DNA from: Pantoea sp. 18069
GTDB lineage: Bacteria > Pseudomonadota > Gammaproteobacteria > Burkholderiales > Burkholderiaceae_C
NCBI RefSeq assembly: GCF_902706035.1
Contig: NZ_CACSJA010000001.1
Location: 368,086-432,085, forward strand
Reading direction: 5' to 3'
DNA length: 64,000 bases
In this document: one piece after another, positions 44,521-53,298 of the stretch
How the letters are laid out: each line of letters begins with the position of its first letter
Numbering within the stretch: position 1 is the first letter of the stretch
The notes under the pieces: model-generated
Databases searched by the model: none
What the model saw: the letters and a program-made list of their open reading frames with translations, nothing else
Told to the model about the DNA's origin: nothing
Translations under genes and position numbers: made by a program

Positions 44521-45507
44521 ATGACCCGATTCGTCCGCCGCCAGGCTCTGGCACTCTCTCTGGGCGCGGCCACGCTCGCCACCATGCCAGCGTTCGCGCA
44601 GGAAGCAGCCTACCCCAGCCGCCCCATTCGCATCATCGTTCCGTTCTCGGCTGGCGGGGTGGTGGACTCGACTGCCCGCATCATTGCAGAGAAGTTGGGT
44701 GCCAAATATGGCCAGCCTGTCATCATCGAGAACAAGACCGGCGCTGGCGGAGCGATCGGCACCGAATTCGTAGCCAAGTCCGCGCCCGACGGCTACACCC
44801 TGCTGGCCGTGAGCCCCAGCCACGCCGTACTGCCCAGCATCACCAAGAACCTCAACTGGAATCCCGTGCGCGACTTCCGGGCCATACAAGGCATAGGCAC
44901 GGTTCCCAACCTGTTTGTAGTGCACCCCAGCGTGCCCGCCAAAACAATGTCCGAGTTGCTGGTACTGGCGAAAAAAAGCACCGAGCCCCTGTCGTATGCC
45001 ACCGCTGGCACCGGTACCTCCAACCATTTGTCGGGGGAGCTGCTCGCCCAGATGGCCGGTGTGCAGCTCACCCATGTGCCGTACCGTGGCCAGTCCGATG
45101 CCATGAACGATCTGCTCGGGGGGCGCGTGACGATGATGCCGCTGACCGCCGCCATCGCCGGGCCCCACGTCAAGACCGGCAAGCTGCGCGCGCTGGCCGT
45201 CACCACCGCTCAGCGTGCAACGGGTTTTCCGGATCTGCCCACAGTCGCAGAGGCCGCCAAGCTGCCCGGCTACGAGGTGGGAACCTGGTTAGGTTTGGTG
45301 GCACCCGCCAAGGTATCCGATGCTGTGGTGCGCAAACTCTCCGCCGATGTCGCCGACATCCTGGCAATGACGGACGTGAAAGCCAAGTTTGCCACCCTGG
45401 GCATGGAGATGGCGCCAGCAAATCCCGCAGAATTCGACGCCTTGGTGGCCGCTGAAGCCAGCCGCTGGAACAAGGTCCTCAAACAGGCCGGCGTAGAGCC
45501 CCAGTGA
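44521..45507 (+). CDS. Bug-family (TctC) periplasmic solute-binding protein
   Basis: A 328-aa protein with a signal peptide (RRQALALSLGAATLATMPAF, cut near AFA-QEA). The family signatures are YPSRPIRIIVPFSAGGVVDS, ENKTGAGGAIGTEFVA, and VPYRGQSDAMNDLLGGRV. Bug proteins bind organic acids and are abundant in Burkholderiales, often without a transporter next to them. Here it would supply or sense the acid handled by the neighbouring CoA-transferase and dehydrogenase. Confidence 0.92.
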   Translation: MTRFVRRQALALSLGAATLATMPAFAQEAAYPSRPIRIIVPFSAGGVVDSTARIIAEKLGAKYGQPVIIENKTGAGGAIGTEFVAKSAPDGYTLLAVSPSHAVLPSITKNLNWNPVRDFRAIQGIGTVPNLFVVHPSVPAKTMSELLVLAKKSTEPLSYATAGTGTSNHLSGELLAQMAGVQLTHVPYRGQSDAMNDLLGGRVTMMPLTAAIAGPHVKTGKLRALAVTTAQRATGFPDLPTVAEAAKLPGYEVGTWLGLVAPAKVSDAVVRKLSADVADILAMTDVKAKFATLGMEMAPANPAEFDALVAAEASRWNKVLKQAGVEPQ

Positions 45508-45527
45508 GCCGGCAAGGGGCGAGCACC

Positions 45528-46634
45528 ATGACGAACCCGTTGCGCACACCACTTTGCGAGACCCTGGGCATCGCCCATCCCATCTTCGGCTTCTCGCACT
45601 CTGTCGATGTGGTGGTGGAGATAGCGAAGTCAGGCGGCTTTCCCGTGCTGGGACTGGCACGTGAAATGCCCCACGAAATTCCACAGATACTGCAAGAGGT
45701 AGACGCACGCATGCAAGGGCGCCCCTACGGGGTGGACTTGATGCTTCCGTCGCAGGTGCCTCGGCAAGGCAATATCCAGGAAGTTCGCGCCGCGCTGCCC
45801 GGTGCGCATGTGGACTTTGTCCAGCGCCTGCGCGAGCGCTTCGCCGTGCCCGCGCCCACCAAGCCCAGCTTCTTCACTACGCAGGTGCGCTCTGAAGAGC
45901 TGTTTGAATCCCAGATAGAACAGGTCCTGGCCTCCAATGCCATTGGCATTGCCACGGCCATCGGACTGCGAGCGGACCTGATTGCCCGTGCCAAGGCGCG
46001 TGGCAAGCTCACCTTTTCGCTCATCGGCTCAACGCGCCATGCGCAAAAGGCGCTGGCCCTGGGGGTCGATGTACTCGTAGCCCAAGGCTACGACGCGGGT
46101 GGCCACACCGGCAGCATCGGAACCTTCTCGCTGGTGCCGCAAATCGTAGCCGTGGCCGGCAATACACCGGTCCTCGCCGCAGGCGGCATCGGCACCGGCG
46201 GCCAGATCGTGGCGTCGATGGCCATGGGAGCGCAAGGCGGATGGCTCGGCACCTTGTGGATGGCAGCCGCAGAAAACCACACACCACCGGCGCTGCTACA
46301 GCGCCTGATGGACAGCGGCAGCGAGGACACGGTCATCACCCGAGCCCACAGCGGCAAGCCTTGCCGCGTGGTGCGCAGCGACTGGATTGACGCCTGGACC
46401 GCTGCTGGCGCCCCGGAACCGCTGCCCATGCCCATGCAGCAGGCACTCACCGGCGACGTCTTTGCCTCCATGCACGAAAATGATGACCCATACCTCATTT
46501 ACGAAGCAGCCGGGCAAAGCGTGTTCGCCATCAGAAAACCGACCACGGTAGCCGCACAAATGGCGGAACTCACCGCGCAAATGCACGCATCGCTTGGACA
46601 GATAAATGCATGGGGCGAGTTGCGTTCGCGGTGA
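45528..46634 (+). CDS. Nitronate monooxygenase-like flavoprotein (NPD family)
   Basis: A 368-aa TIM-barrel FMN protein of the 2-nitropropane dioxygenase/nitronate monooxygenase family. It shows HPIFGFSHSVDVVVEIAKSG at the N-terminus, AQGYDAGGHTG as the flavin and active-site loop, and LAAGGIGTGGQIVASMAMGA as the phosphate-binding loop. Substrates vary widely across this family, from nitronates to enoyl-CoA reductase-like activity, so the reaction here is open. It is the last gene of the catabolic set. The ATG at 45528 follows a G-rich site, 20 nt after the previous stop. Confidence 0.82.
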   Translation: MTNPLRTPLCETLGIAHPIFGFSHSVDVVVEIAKSGGFPVLGLAREMPHEIPQILQEVDARMQGRPYGVDLMLPSQVPRQGNIQEVRAALPGAHVDFVQRLRERFAVPAPTKPSFFTTQVRSEELFESQIEQVLASNAIGIATAIGLRADLIARAKARGKLTFSLIGSTRHAQKALALGVDVLVAQGYDAGGHTGSIGTFSLVPQIVAVAGNTPVLAAGGIGTGGQIVASMAMGAQGGWLGTLWMAAAENHTPPALLQRLMDSGSEDTVITRAHSGKPCRVVRSDWIDAWTAAGAPEPLPMPMQQALTGDVFASMHENDDPYLIYEAAGQSVFAIRKPTTVAAQMAELTAQMHASLGQINAWGELRSR

Positions 46635-46977
46635 CCCCACTCCAGGGATCCTCTGCGCAAATCCCTGCGGTCGTTGTCAGTTCGGCTCGGGCGGTCCACT
46701 GCGTTGCTTTTCTTGCCAATAGCACCCTGCTATTACGAGAATCTGCAACGACGCAAACCGCCCCCCCCCCAAGGCACTGTCCCTAAAGGTTGGGACGCGC
46801 TGTTCTAGGTAATTAAAGTCGTAAACACAAGGCTAGCATTCATGCGCCTTTCAAGGCTATCACGCCCTAGAACTACTTTTCTAAAGTCGTAAACTACTTT
46901 CCGCACGTCTTGACCTGCCGCTCTGGGCTCACCTCCTACGAACTACTGCTCCCTGGATCCACCTCCACAGAACCCGG
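46635..46977. other. Left border region of the accessory island, no gene
   Basis: Base composition drops here. The stretch holds a hairpin just after the preceding gene (CAGGGAT / ATCCCTG, 46643-46667, no T-run), a C-tract near 46,761-46,770, and the repeat block described separately. No coding frame has a credible start site. Confidence 0.5.
46803..46894. repeat. Repeat block at island border (direct plus inverted repeats)
   Basis: TAAAGTCGTAAAC occurs twice (46814-46826 and 46882-46894), 68 bp apart. TTCTAGG (46803-46809) and CCTAGAA (46866-46872) are inverted next to them. This ordered pattern could be a recombination site or the end of an older mobile element. No recombinase gene is close by. 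Confidence 0.5.
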
Positions 46978-47124
46978 TGCGATTCAAGGCCGCCTTCTCG
47001 GCGGCCGACCAGCGCCGCCTGCGCTGGTTTCGAGTGATGATCTCTATCGTAGTCATACGAGCAGTCCTATGCCTATCTGGAAGATATGCGATAGACCGTG
47101 TCAGGAGATTCAGGGGGCTATCTC
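46978..47124 (-). mobile_element. Truncated IS2-group (IS3 family) element, left-end fragment
   Basis: On the minus strand the fragment opens with an IS2-like end (TAGCCCCCTGAATCTCC at its outer part) and then the start of orfA (ATG at 47056: MTTIEIITRNQRRRRWSAAE). Homology with the right-hand copy at 62212 stops at about 46978, after some 25 codons of orfA. The two copies are in opposite orientation, with their outer ends both facing the island. Without orfB it cannot transpose alone. Confidence 0.75.
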
Positions 47125-48969
47125 GTGGAAGCGATTCACATAACGACCCCATAGCGAGCCGAACTGCGCTGAACTGGCGAACTCGAGCATGACGCGGTAG
47201 GCCGCGTCCTCCTCTGGAGCAGGGAACAGCGCTTTGAACGTCAGGCCGGTTTCATAAACCGCCGGGGCCAGCCGAAAGATGCACACCACTGTCTCAGCCA
47301 AGCGGTTGACATGGTCACTGTGCCCTCCCTGAAAGAACAGTGCCGACTGGGCGGCTGGCCGCATGGAGCCAAATCCGAACTGATCGAGATCTTCGCAGTC
47401 GTGCAGCGAGCCCTGTGTCGAATGCGTCACTGCCTGACAAGCAACTACCACGGGCCAGTCCTCCTCCGAACTTGGCCAGGTGTCAGGCGCCATTACTTCG
47501 TAGCGAGCCATAACGTTCGATTTCGAGTACCGATTCGTCGCAAACCAGGCTGCGACGTCGGGGTTTCGGGTGATGTCCAAGCCGTGCGTGGGAAGGCCAT
47601 AGTGTTGCGCAAGGGCCATGATTGCGCGATCTAGACGGCACTGTGGTGAACGCACCATCTCCTGCCAATCATTGAGGCGGCTCTTGCCCATGATTCGATC
47701 TTGCAACGCGACCTTCTGCTCTAGAAACAAGCGTAGCGCGAAGTGAACGTCGTCATAGGCGTAGTCGGTATCACGCGATGCAGCAGTCACCAAAGAGGGT
47801 TCCCGCGCGCAAGAGTCACCGAACAGCATGCGCTGGACGTCTGCTCCCCGGGCTAGGAGGTGTAGTTTTCCTTGCCCGCGAAAGAAGACCCCACCTTCAC
47901 TCCTGATCGGGATATTGGCAGACAGGGAGCGTAGTTCATCCATGCCATGCACACGCACGACAGGGGCGCAATAGTGCTTGCAGCGCACGAGCGACTCAAT
48001 GGGCAGGCTGTTGTAGAAGTCCGTGTAGTGATCCCTCAGCACGTTGCGTGCGCCGAAGAGCGCCTGCTTACCTAGCTTTCGTGCCCAAAACGCGGCTCGA
48101 TAGTGCTTATCAAGCATGAGACCAGGAAACTTCGAAATGGGGTCGGTAATCGGAAGCTCGCGCATGACATCTTCGCTTGGAAGATTCGCCCCATTGAGTT
48201 CGTCGATAGGGATGGACCCGAAGACAGTCGGGTCTCCTTGGGCCAACGCGACGTCGGCATACAGGTTCATGGGTACGAGGGCGAGGCCGCCGCCGTGCAA
48301 AACATCGGCGTCCTGTTGCGAGTAGTTCATCCTCTTCGCGTAGGTCACATTCAGGCTCTTGTGGGTGATCTGCCGGATCGTGGCGTAGTAGGAGAGGTAT
48401 TGGATATTGGCCGCACCTCCCAGCCAAGCTCCCAACGAGGCCATCGCGTATTGGATCTCGGTCGGCATCTGTCGCGGATACTCTGAAACAATCCTCATGA
48501 AACTCGCATCAAAGCCTGCACGGTTCACAGCCTCTTCTCTGCCCGGCACCAGTTGGGAGATGGAGTTGCCATGCACTCCCACGATGGCCACCAGTTGCGA
48601 GACAAGGCTTGAGTACGCCGCTGGCCAAGGAGTATCTTCGCCCCAGTAAAGCAAGTCGCCTTGCTCGGCGATTGCGAACTTCCCTTTCGTCCCAACGAGA
48701 GAGAGGATCTGCTTTCGGGCCCGGTTGGACGACAGCATGCTCCCCACCATGGCAATTTCGGCGGACGTGACGTCGACTTGCCGGAGCAGCCCGCGCCAAG
48801 CTGCAAGCAGCGCGCTTCGCTTTGCGGAGGGAGCCGAAAGTGGGAAACTAAGATGGCTTCCGGTGCGCGACCCCTTGTCTGCCGCTTGCTCCAAGCGCTC
48901 TAAATCGACCGCCAACTTGGGAAACTTAACATGGCTGAATACCTCCAAAAAAACGTTGTCGCGGTTCAT
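47110..48969 (-). CDS. FRG-domain protein, 3' end altered by IS insertion
   Basis: A 619-aa protein. The FRG domain spans about residues 365-530: GGVFFRGQGKLHLLARGADV at its start and ALAQHYGLPTHGLDITRNPD followed by AAWFATN at its core, the diagnostic FRG-x-HYGLPT pattern. FRG domains occur in proteins of phage-defence and toxin contexts. The N-terminal half is helical and of no known family. The last codons (HEIAP plus stop) are read from the IS end, so the native C-terminus was cut or replaced. AGGTGAG precedes the ATG at 48969. It is co-directional with the giant gene upstream and may be in the same transcription unit. Confidence 0.75.
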   Translation of the reverse strand: MNRDNVFLEVFSHVKFPKLAVDLERLEQAADKGSRTGSHLSFPLSAPSAKRSALLAAWRGLLRQVDVTSAEIAMVGSMLSSNRARKQILSLVGTKGKFAIAEQGDLLYWGEDTPWPAAYSSLVSQLVAIVGVHGNSISQLVPGREEAVNRAGFDASFMRIVSEYPRQMPTEIQYAMASLGAWLGGAANIQYLSYYATIRQITHKSLNVTYAKRMNYSQQDADVLHGGGLALVPMNLYADVALAQGDPTVFGSIPIDELNGANLPSEDVMRELPITDPISKFPGLMLDKHYRAAFWARKLGKQALFGARNVLRDHYTDFYNSLPIESLVRCKHYCAPVVRVHGMDELRSLSANIPIRSEGGVFFRGQGKLHLLARGADVQRMLFGDSCAREPSLVTAASRDTDYAYDDVHFALRLFLEQKVALQDRIMGKSRLNDWQEMVRSPQCRLDRAIMALAQHYGLPTHGLDITRNPDVAAWFATNRYSKSNVMARYEVMAPDTWPSSEEDWPVVVACQAVTHSTQGSLHDCEDLDQFGFGSMRPAAQSALFFQGGHSDHVNRLAETVVCIFRLAPAVYETGLTFKALFPAPEEDAAYRVMLEFASSAQFGSLWGRYVNRFHEIAP

Positions 48970-49134
48970 CTCACCTACTTCCTCAGTTCGTGCGGCGACG
49001 AAGCCTAGCACCCCAGTCAAACTGACTGTCAGCCGTCTTCTAGTTAAAAAGTGTCTCGATTAAACCGAGCAGGTCACTACCCCGAACGGATGACAGCTGC
49101 CCTGGAGTACAAGATTGCGATGAAGGTGCTGCGG

Positions 49135-49905
49135 CTAGTCACATTCACCTAGCATCGTGGCCGGACAGGTTGGGCTGGCACCGAGATCGACCAGATCGGC
49201 ATCGACGATGCCAAGCGGTGCGGCGGCAAATCGCAGCCAGGCGTCCAAAGTGTCAATCTGCACAAAGCGCGTGGGTACTTCATATGGAGGAAACCGCAGC
49301 CAAAAATGCATGTCCTTGGACACGTAGAGTTCCGTCACCGAGAACGGTTTGTCTGCAGGTGCGGGCCAGCCGAGCAGGGTCCGCAGCGTGTCCGCGTTCT
49401 CGGCGAGGAAGTCGCGCCGCCGCTCGATCTTCCGCAGTTGGCCAAGCTCGTTGCCGCCCCCGAAAATCCGATCCCGCAGCCGACGTGTGTCCTTCAGGCA
49501 GAACGCCGGTTGGTTGTACTTACACTCAGCCGTCAGCCACTGGTTCTCCTCCGGCCGGTACGCCAGTACGTCGAAATCCCCGACGTCAGGAAACTGCAGC
49601 TTCGGAAATCGATACTTGAAGTCGATGCCCTTGATGGCGTGAGGCATGACGCGGGCACAGACTTCGTGCGCACGATCCTCCAAGCCATCTTCCAGCTCTT
49701 TCTTGAGTTTACCTACCGCCGCTCGCATCGCCGGCCAGGGGTAATCGGCCGGCAGATAGCCTGCCGCGATAGACCCCGTCCAAATGCGCTTTGCCCGCCC
49801 CACCGCAGCTGCTCCCCACAGCACGCGGCCATCCGGCAGCGCGATTAGTGGTCGAATGGTGTGGCTTGGAATGCTCCCAGACGGGGACATCGTCTTCCAC
49901 GACAT
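49135..49905 (-). CDS. C-terminal PD-(D/E)XK-nuclease-like part of a frameshifted giant protein
   Basis: This frame (256 codons) overlaps the preceding large frame by almost 200 nt. Its first ~14 codons look like noise, but from IRPLIALPDGRVLWGAA on it reads as real protein. VGDFDVLAYRP followed by WLTAECKYNQ gives Asp...Glu-x-Lys spacing like the active site of PD-(D/E)XK nucleases. The large frame upstream reads well up to VPVWEHSKPH at the matching point (about 49,857-49,868), so a single-base frameshift probably split one gene of about 1,330 codons. Independent translation of this part is possible but has no good ribosome site. Confidence 0.6.
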   Translation of the reverse strand: MSWKTMSPSGSIPSHTIRPLIALPDGRVLWGAAAVGRAKRIWTGSIAAGYLPADYPWPAMRAAVGKLKKELEDGLEDRAHEVCARVMPHAIKGIDFKYRFPKLQFPDVGDFDVLAYRPEENQWLTAECKYNQPAFCLKDTRRLRDRIFGGGNELGQLRKIERRRDFLAENADTLRTLLGWPAPADKPFSVTELYVSKDMHFWLRFPPYEVPTRFVQIDTLDAWLRFAAAPLGIVDADLVDLGASPTCPATMLGECD

Positions 49906-52900
49906 CCTTGCCGATCAGTTGCCAGGCCTGGCCGGGAGCGAGTAGGAGGAACTCGATCACCGCCAATGCGGCGTCCAGCGGCATGTCGGGGTGGGCGTCC
50001 ACTGCCCGCTCCGCGATGATTTTCCGGTCGCTAACGTAGCCGCATGCCAGTGCCTGAGCGCCCCCAGCCGATACCCACAATATGAGCGTGGAGAGTACTT
50101 GCAGCATGTGCGAATAGGTGAATCGCAGGTCTTTCGCGAAGGCTGCGTCCAGCACCGCTATGTATTCCTGCATCGACAGCGCCGTGGTGATCTTGTCTTT
50201 CTCCGCAACGTTGACACCCAACCGCAGGGCTGCCATCTCCCTCCCAAATATCTCTTCCTGCGCATCACGCTTCTCTGAGTAGAAGACTTCCGGGACGTAC
50301 TGGTGATCCACCCGCAGACCACCCACGTCAATGCCGTTGTGTAGCACGTCACTGGCGCCATACAGAACAAAAAGCCAGTCAACCATGGCCTGAACGGAGA
50401 GAACCGTCTCGGCACGCACTGGCGAAGCCTGTGGCGAAGTCAGAACCAGCCCGCTTTCCAACAGGTACCGGTAGTTCCTGCTCTCGCGAACAAACTTTTC
50501 GTGGGCTTCAGCCAGGGATTGCTCTCGGTCGAAATCCACCTCGTGGCGAAGGCTCTGCTTGATCCGCAACTCATCCCGATCATAGGTAGCGATCAACGCA
50601 TCGTATTGCTCGATGCAATACCGCAGCAGGCTTTCACGATCCAGCGCGCGAATGCGCTCATGCACCGCGTCCCGGTAAGCCATACGGGCCGGGTCGATCA
50701 ACGCCTTGGCTGCCGCAAGCGTGTACGTTCCCGGGATCACTCCTTGCGCCTTCAGTAGGATGGCCAAGTCACGCCGGGCCACCTTGTAGTCTTCCGGCCT
50801 TGGCACTTGCGGCTGAGTGAAGTCGGGCACATCCACCATACGCTGCATGCGGCCTAGGTTAAAGCGCGGCGGTCGGCCAGCCGTTCCCGCAAGAGCTTCC
50901 CCCAACTCGGGCGGCATCGGGGCACCCAGCGCCGTGAACAAGCGCTCTACGACAGCTACTGCACACGCGACCTCGAAACGCGCATCTTTGGCACCGTCTA
51001 GGTCTTCTAACAGCTTCGCCAGATTGACCGTGAGTCGCGCCTGATAGCTGTGCGAGTCACCACGCGGCCTCTCGTCCCATGCCGTGATCAGGGGCATAGC
51101 CACCGCCTGCTCAATCTGCTCGTCCGCAGCGGATGCCAACAGATGGGGAGCGCTGAAGCAATGCAGATTTACCCGCCGAAAGGGAAGCCGCAAGAACGGC
51201 GAGATGATCTCCCCCCGTTCGGCGATGCTGTCGGCGGCGCAATGCACAAAGTGTTCAAGCAACGAACCATCCCGCGGCTCTAAACCGACCGCGTCGACAT
51301 CAAGGATGAAATGCAGGGTGCATGTCCCGATCACTGACGACCATGCCAATTTGGGCGCTGTCTTAGCGGTGACCCGAGTCAACGAACTCACGCCGTTGCG
51401 CTCATGTGTCTCCCAAGCACTTTCTTCGTCCGGGAAGATGAGCGGTGCTCGCTGCCAGAACGCCTTGAGCTGCCCGTAGCGCCAAGACGCCCCCCAATGG
51501 GGATCCAGACCCAGAAAACTCGGGATCACAGCGCCTTCAACAATCTGGGCATGGGCATCACGGAACGACCCGAAAAGGTCACCCAGATCGCTGAACAGAC
51601 TGCCACCGAATTCGCGCAAACCATCCACGTAGTTCCAAAACCGCGCCAGTTCATCCACCGATTCGATCGAATCAAAAATCGTGCACGCATCCACCAAACT
51701 CATCAGGCGCGCATCGGTACTTGGCGGCTTGATCATCGAGAGCCCAGTGGACACCGGCGTGTTCACCAGGATGATTTTTACGGCCGACGGCCCTGGAACC
51801 GCCCCGAGTGCATCACGAAGCTGGAAGCCGTCGAAGGTTCCGACGACCTGCAAGCCCCAGTCCGAGTTCCGCATGACACGGCGCATCGCAGTCACGGCCT
51901 TGCCAGCCTGGGCCAGTTGGCCGGGCGGCACGGGCACTACCAGAAAGTAGTGCGGCCCGTCGACAAGCACTGCCGCGACTGCCAGCGGCACGCGCTCAAG
52001 GCGCGACCGAAGCTGCAGCGGTCCGGTCAGACATGAGCGGCCCCCGATCCGTTTCGCGACATAGGCACCCAAACGCGCCGCAACCAGGGCCGGAGCACCC
52101 AGCGCAGCCCTAGCCCAGACGTCGATCACGACCGTCGTCGCGTTACGAAGGGACATGGCACGCAGTGTCCCGTCTATTTGGACCGCCAGCCAGGGCAGCG
52201 CCACTCCGTTCATCACCGCGTCGCCGAAACCGCTCGCACCCTTCCAGGAGGTGGGTTTCCCCAACTCCACGACGTAGTCGGCCCGAAGCTGCTCGGTCGC
52301 AGGCAGCTGCAGCAATGCCGCCCTGGCGGCTTCCCAAAAAGATGCGGGCGGCACCTCAATGTGCCCTGGACTCCATTGATCCTCTCGATCGTCGCTATTC
52401 CGTGGCACCTGACGTAAGAGTTGCCCCTGCAAACGGATCGCGCACTCTAGATCGGCTACGGCCTGGGTGCCATTCCCGTGGCAGATGCGGAACGCATCCA
52501 TGTGATCGACAACGCGTTGGACGAGGCCACCGTACAGGATGGCGATCTGCTCCTGCCCAAGGAAGACCTTCACCTCGCCCCAATCCGCCTCAGGCACATA
52601 GTCCTCCAGCATGGGGAAGTCTGGCAAGGCTTCGATCAATGCGCTACAGAATCCCGCGAAGTCTTCGTAGGTGACCATGCTGTCGGGTGTGAAGGTGTCC
52701 ACCGGAATGGACACCAGCAGGCTGAAGGCCAACTGGTGCTTGATCTGGCTCGCGCGATTCGGCTGCCACAGGTCCGAGATGTTGACCGCTGTGAGTACGT
52801 CTCCAGGATGGAATCGCGTAAGGACCGCGCGCACCCGCCCGCAAGATGCCTCGAAGGCCTGCTCAAACATCTTCCGCTGCTCGTCAATCGACCGCTGAAT

Positions 52901-52966
52901 TTCGGGCGCCAGCTGCAGCTTCCCTGCTGACACTCGAGACGGCTGCTTGCGCTTCTTCTTACTCAT
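49709..52966 (-). CDS. Giant hypothetical protein, frameshifted near its C-terminus
   Basis: A frame of 1,085 codons. The protein begins with a basic tail (MSKKKRKQPSRVSAGKLQLA) and has no membrane helices or signal peptide. I recognise no known N-terminal domain; there are long mixed alpha/beta stretches (AVAAVLVDGPHYFLVVPVPP, FHFILDVDAVGLEP-like strands) and a helical region before the end. The final ~45 residues after VPVWEHSKPH read as nonsense, and the true continuation lies in the next frame, which carries a PD-(D/E)XK-type motif. With the FRG-domain gene downstream this makes a candidate two-gene defence system. Confidence 0.7.
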   Translation of the reverse strand: MSKKKRKQPSRVSAGKLQLAPEIQRSIDEQRKMFEQAFEASCGRVRAVLTRFHPGDVLTAVNISDLWQPNRASQIKHQLAFSLLVSIPVDTFTPDSMVTYEDFAGFCSALIEALPDFPMLEDYVPEADWGEVKVFLGQEQIAILYGGLVQRVVDHMDAFRICHGNGTQAVADLECAIRLQGQLLRQVPRNSDDREDQWSPGHIEVPPASFWEAARAALLQLPATEQLRADYVVELGKPTSWKGASGFGDAVMNGVALPWLAVQIDGTLRAMSLRNATTVVIDVWARAALGAPALVAARLGAYVAKRIGGRSCLTGPLQLRSRLERVPLAVAAVLVDGPHYFLVVPVPPGQLAQAGKAVTAMRRVMRNSDWGLQVVGTFDGFQLRDALGAVPGPSAVKIILVNTPVSTGLSMIKPPSTDARLMSLVDACTIFDSIESVDELARFWNYVDGLREFGGSLFSDLGDLFGSFRDAHAQIVEGAVIPSFLGLDPHWGASWRYGQLKAFWQRAPLIFPDEESAWETHERNGVSSLTRVTAKTAPKLAWSSVIGTCTLHFILDVDAVGLEPRDGSLLEHFVHCAADSIAERGEIISPFLRLPFRRVNLHCFSAPHLLASAADEQIEQAVAMPLITAWDERPRGDSHSYQARLTVNLAKLLEDLDGAKDARFEVACAVAVVERLFTALGAPMPPELGEALAGTAGRPPRFNLGRMQRMVDVPDFTQPQVPRPEDYKVARRDLAILLKAQGVIPGTYTLAAAKALIDPARMAYRDAVHERIRALDRESLLRYCIEQYDALIATYDRDELRIKQSLRHEVDFDREQSLAEAHEKFVRESRNYRYLLESGLVLTSPQASPVRAETVLSVQAMVDWLFVLYGASDVLHNGIDVGGLRVDHQYVPEVFYSEKRDAQEEIFGREMAALRLGVNVAEKDKITTALSMQEYIAVLDAAFAKDLRFTYSHMLQVLSTLILWVSAGGAQALACGYVSDRKIIAERAVDAHPDMPLDAALAVIEFLLLAPGQAWQLIGKDVVEDDVPVWEHSKPHHSTTNRAAGWPRAVGSSCGGAGKAHLDGVYRGRLSAGRLPLAGDASGGR

Positions 52967-53298
52967 TCGTCTTCTTCCTTTGTCCCAACCAGACCGGACG
53001 AGGTCGCAACACAGGCCGTGAATTTAGGAGATTCGCCCAAATTCTGCTGTGGTGCTTTAAAGCATGGTGAACCGCCCCGGGCTTCGTGGAGGCCGATTGG
53101 ACGGCCACGGCGATGGCTTGACTTAAACCAATCAGACTCCGCTAATCCCAGCGCGGATCAAAAAAATGTAAGCCCTCATTTGCAGAGCAAAATTAACCGA
53201 ATCCAAGTACTCCGTTTTAATGGAGCAAAGCTCTAGTTTCCCTTATTTTTTGACATCAATGCTGCATAAAATTCGCTCATTCCAAGGAGGCCTGAAAT
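52967..53298. other. Divergent intergenic region with possible IS-end relic
   Basis: This 332-bp region separates the giant minus-strand gene from the plus-strand membrane-protein gene, so promoters for both are expected. A GAACCGCCCCGGG stretch near 53,070-53,082 recalls the ends of some IS3-family elements, but no transposase follows. AAGGAGG at its end serves the next gene. Confidence 0.4.

Noticed and set aside
46761..46770. C-tract near the island border as a phase-variable site
   Set aside because: No gene or promoter is close enough to be switched by its length.
49135..49700. Reading the nuclease-like frame as an independent gene
   Set aside because: Its first codons look random and it overlaps the giant gene by nearly 200 nt; a frameshift explains both tails better. 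It is still listed separately so the coordinates are not lost.
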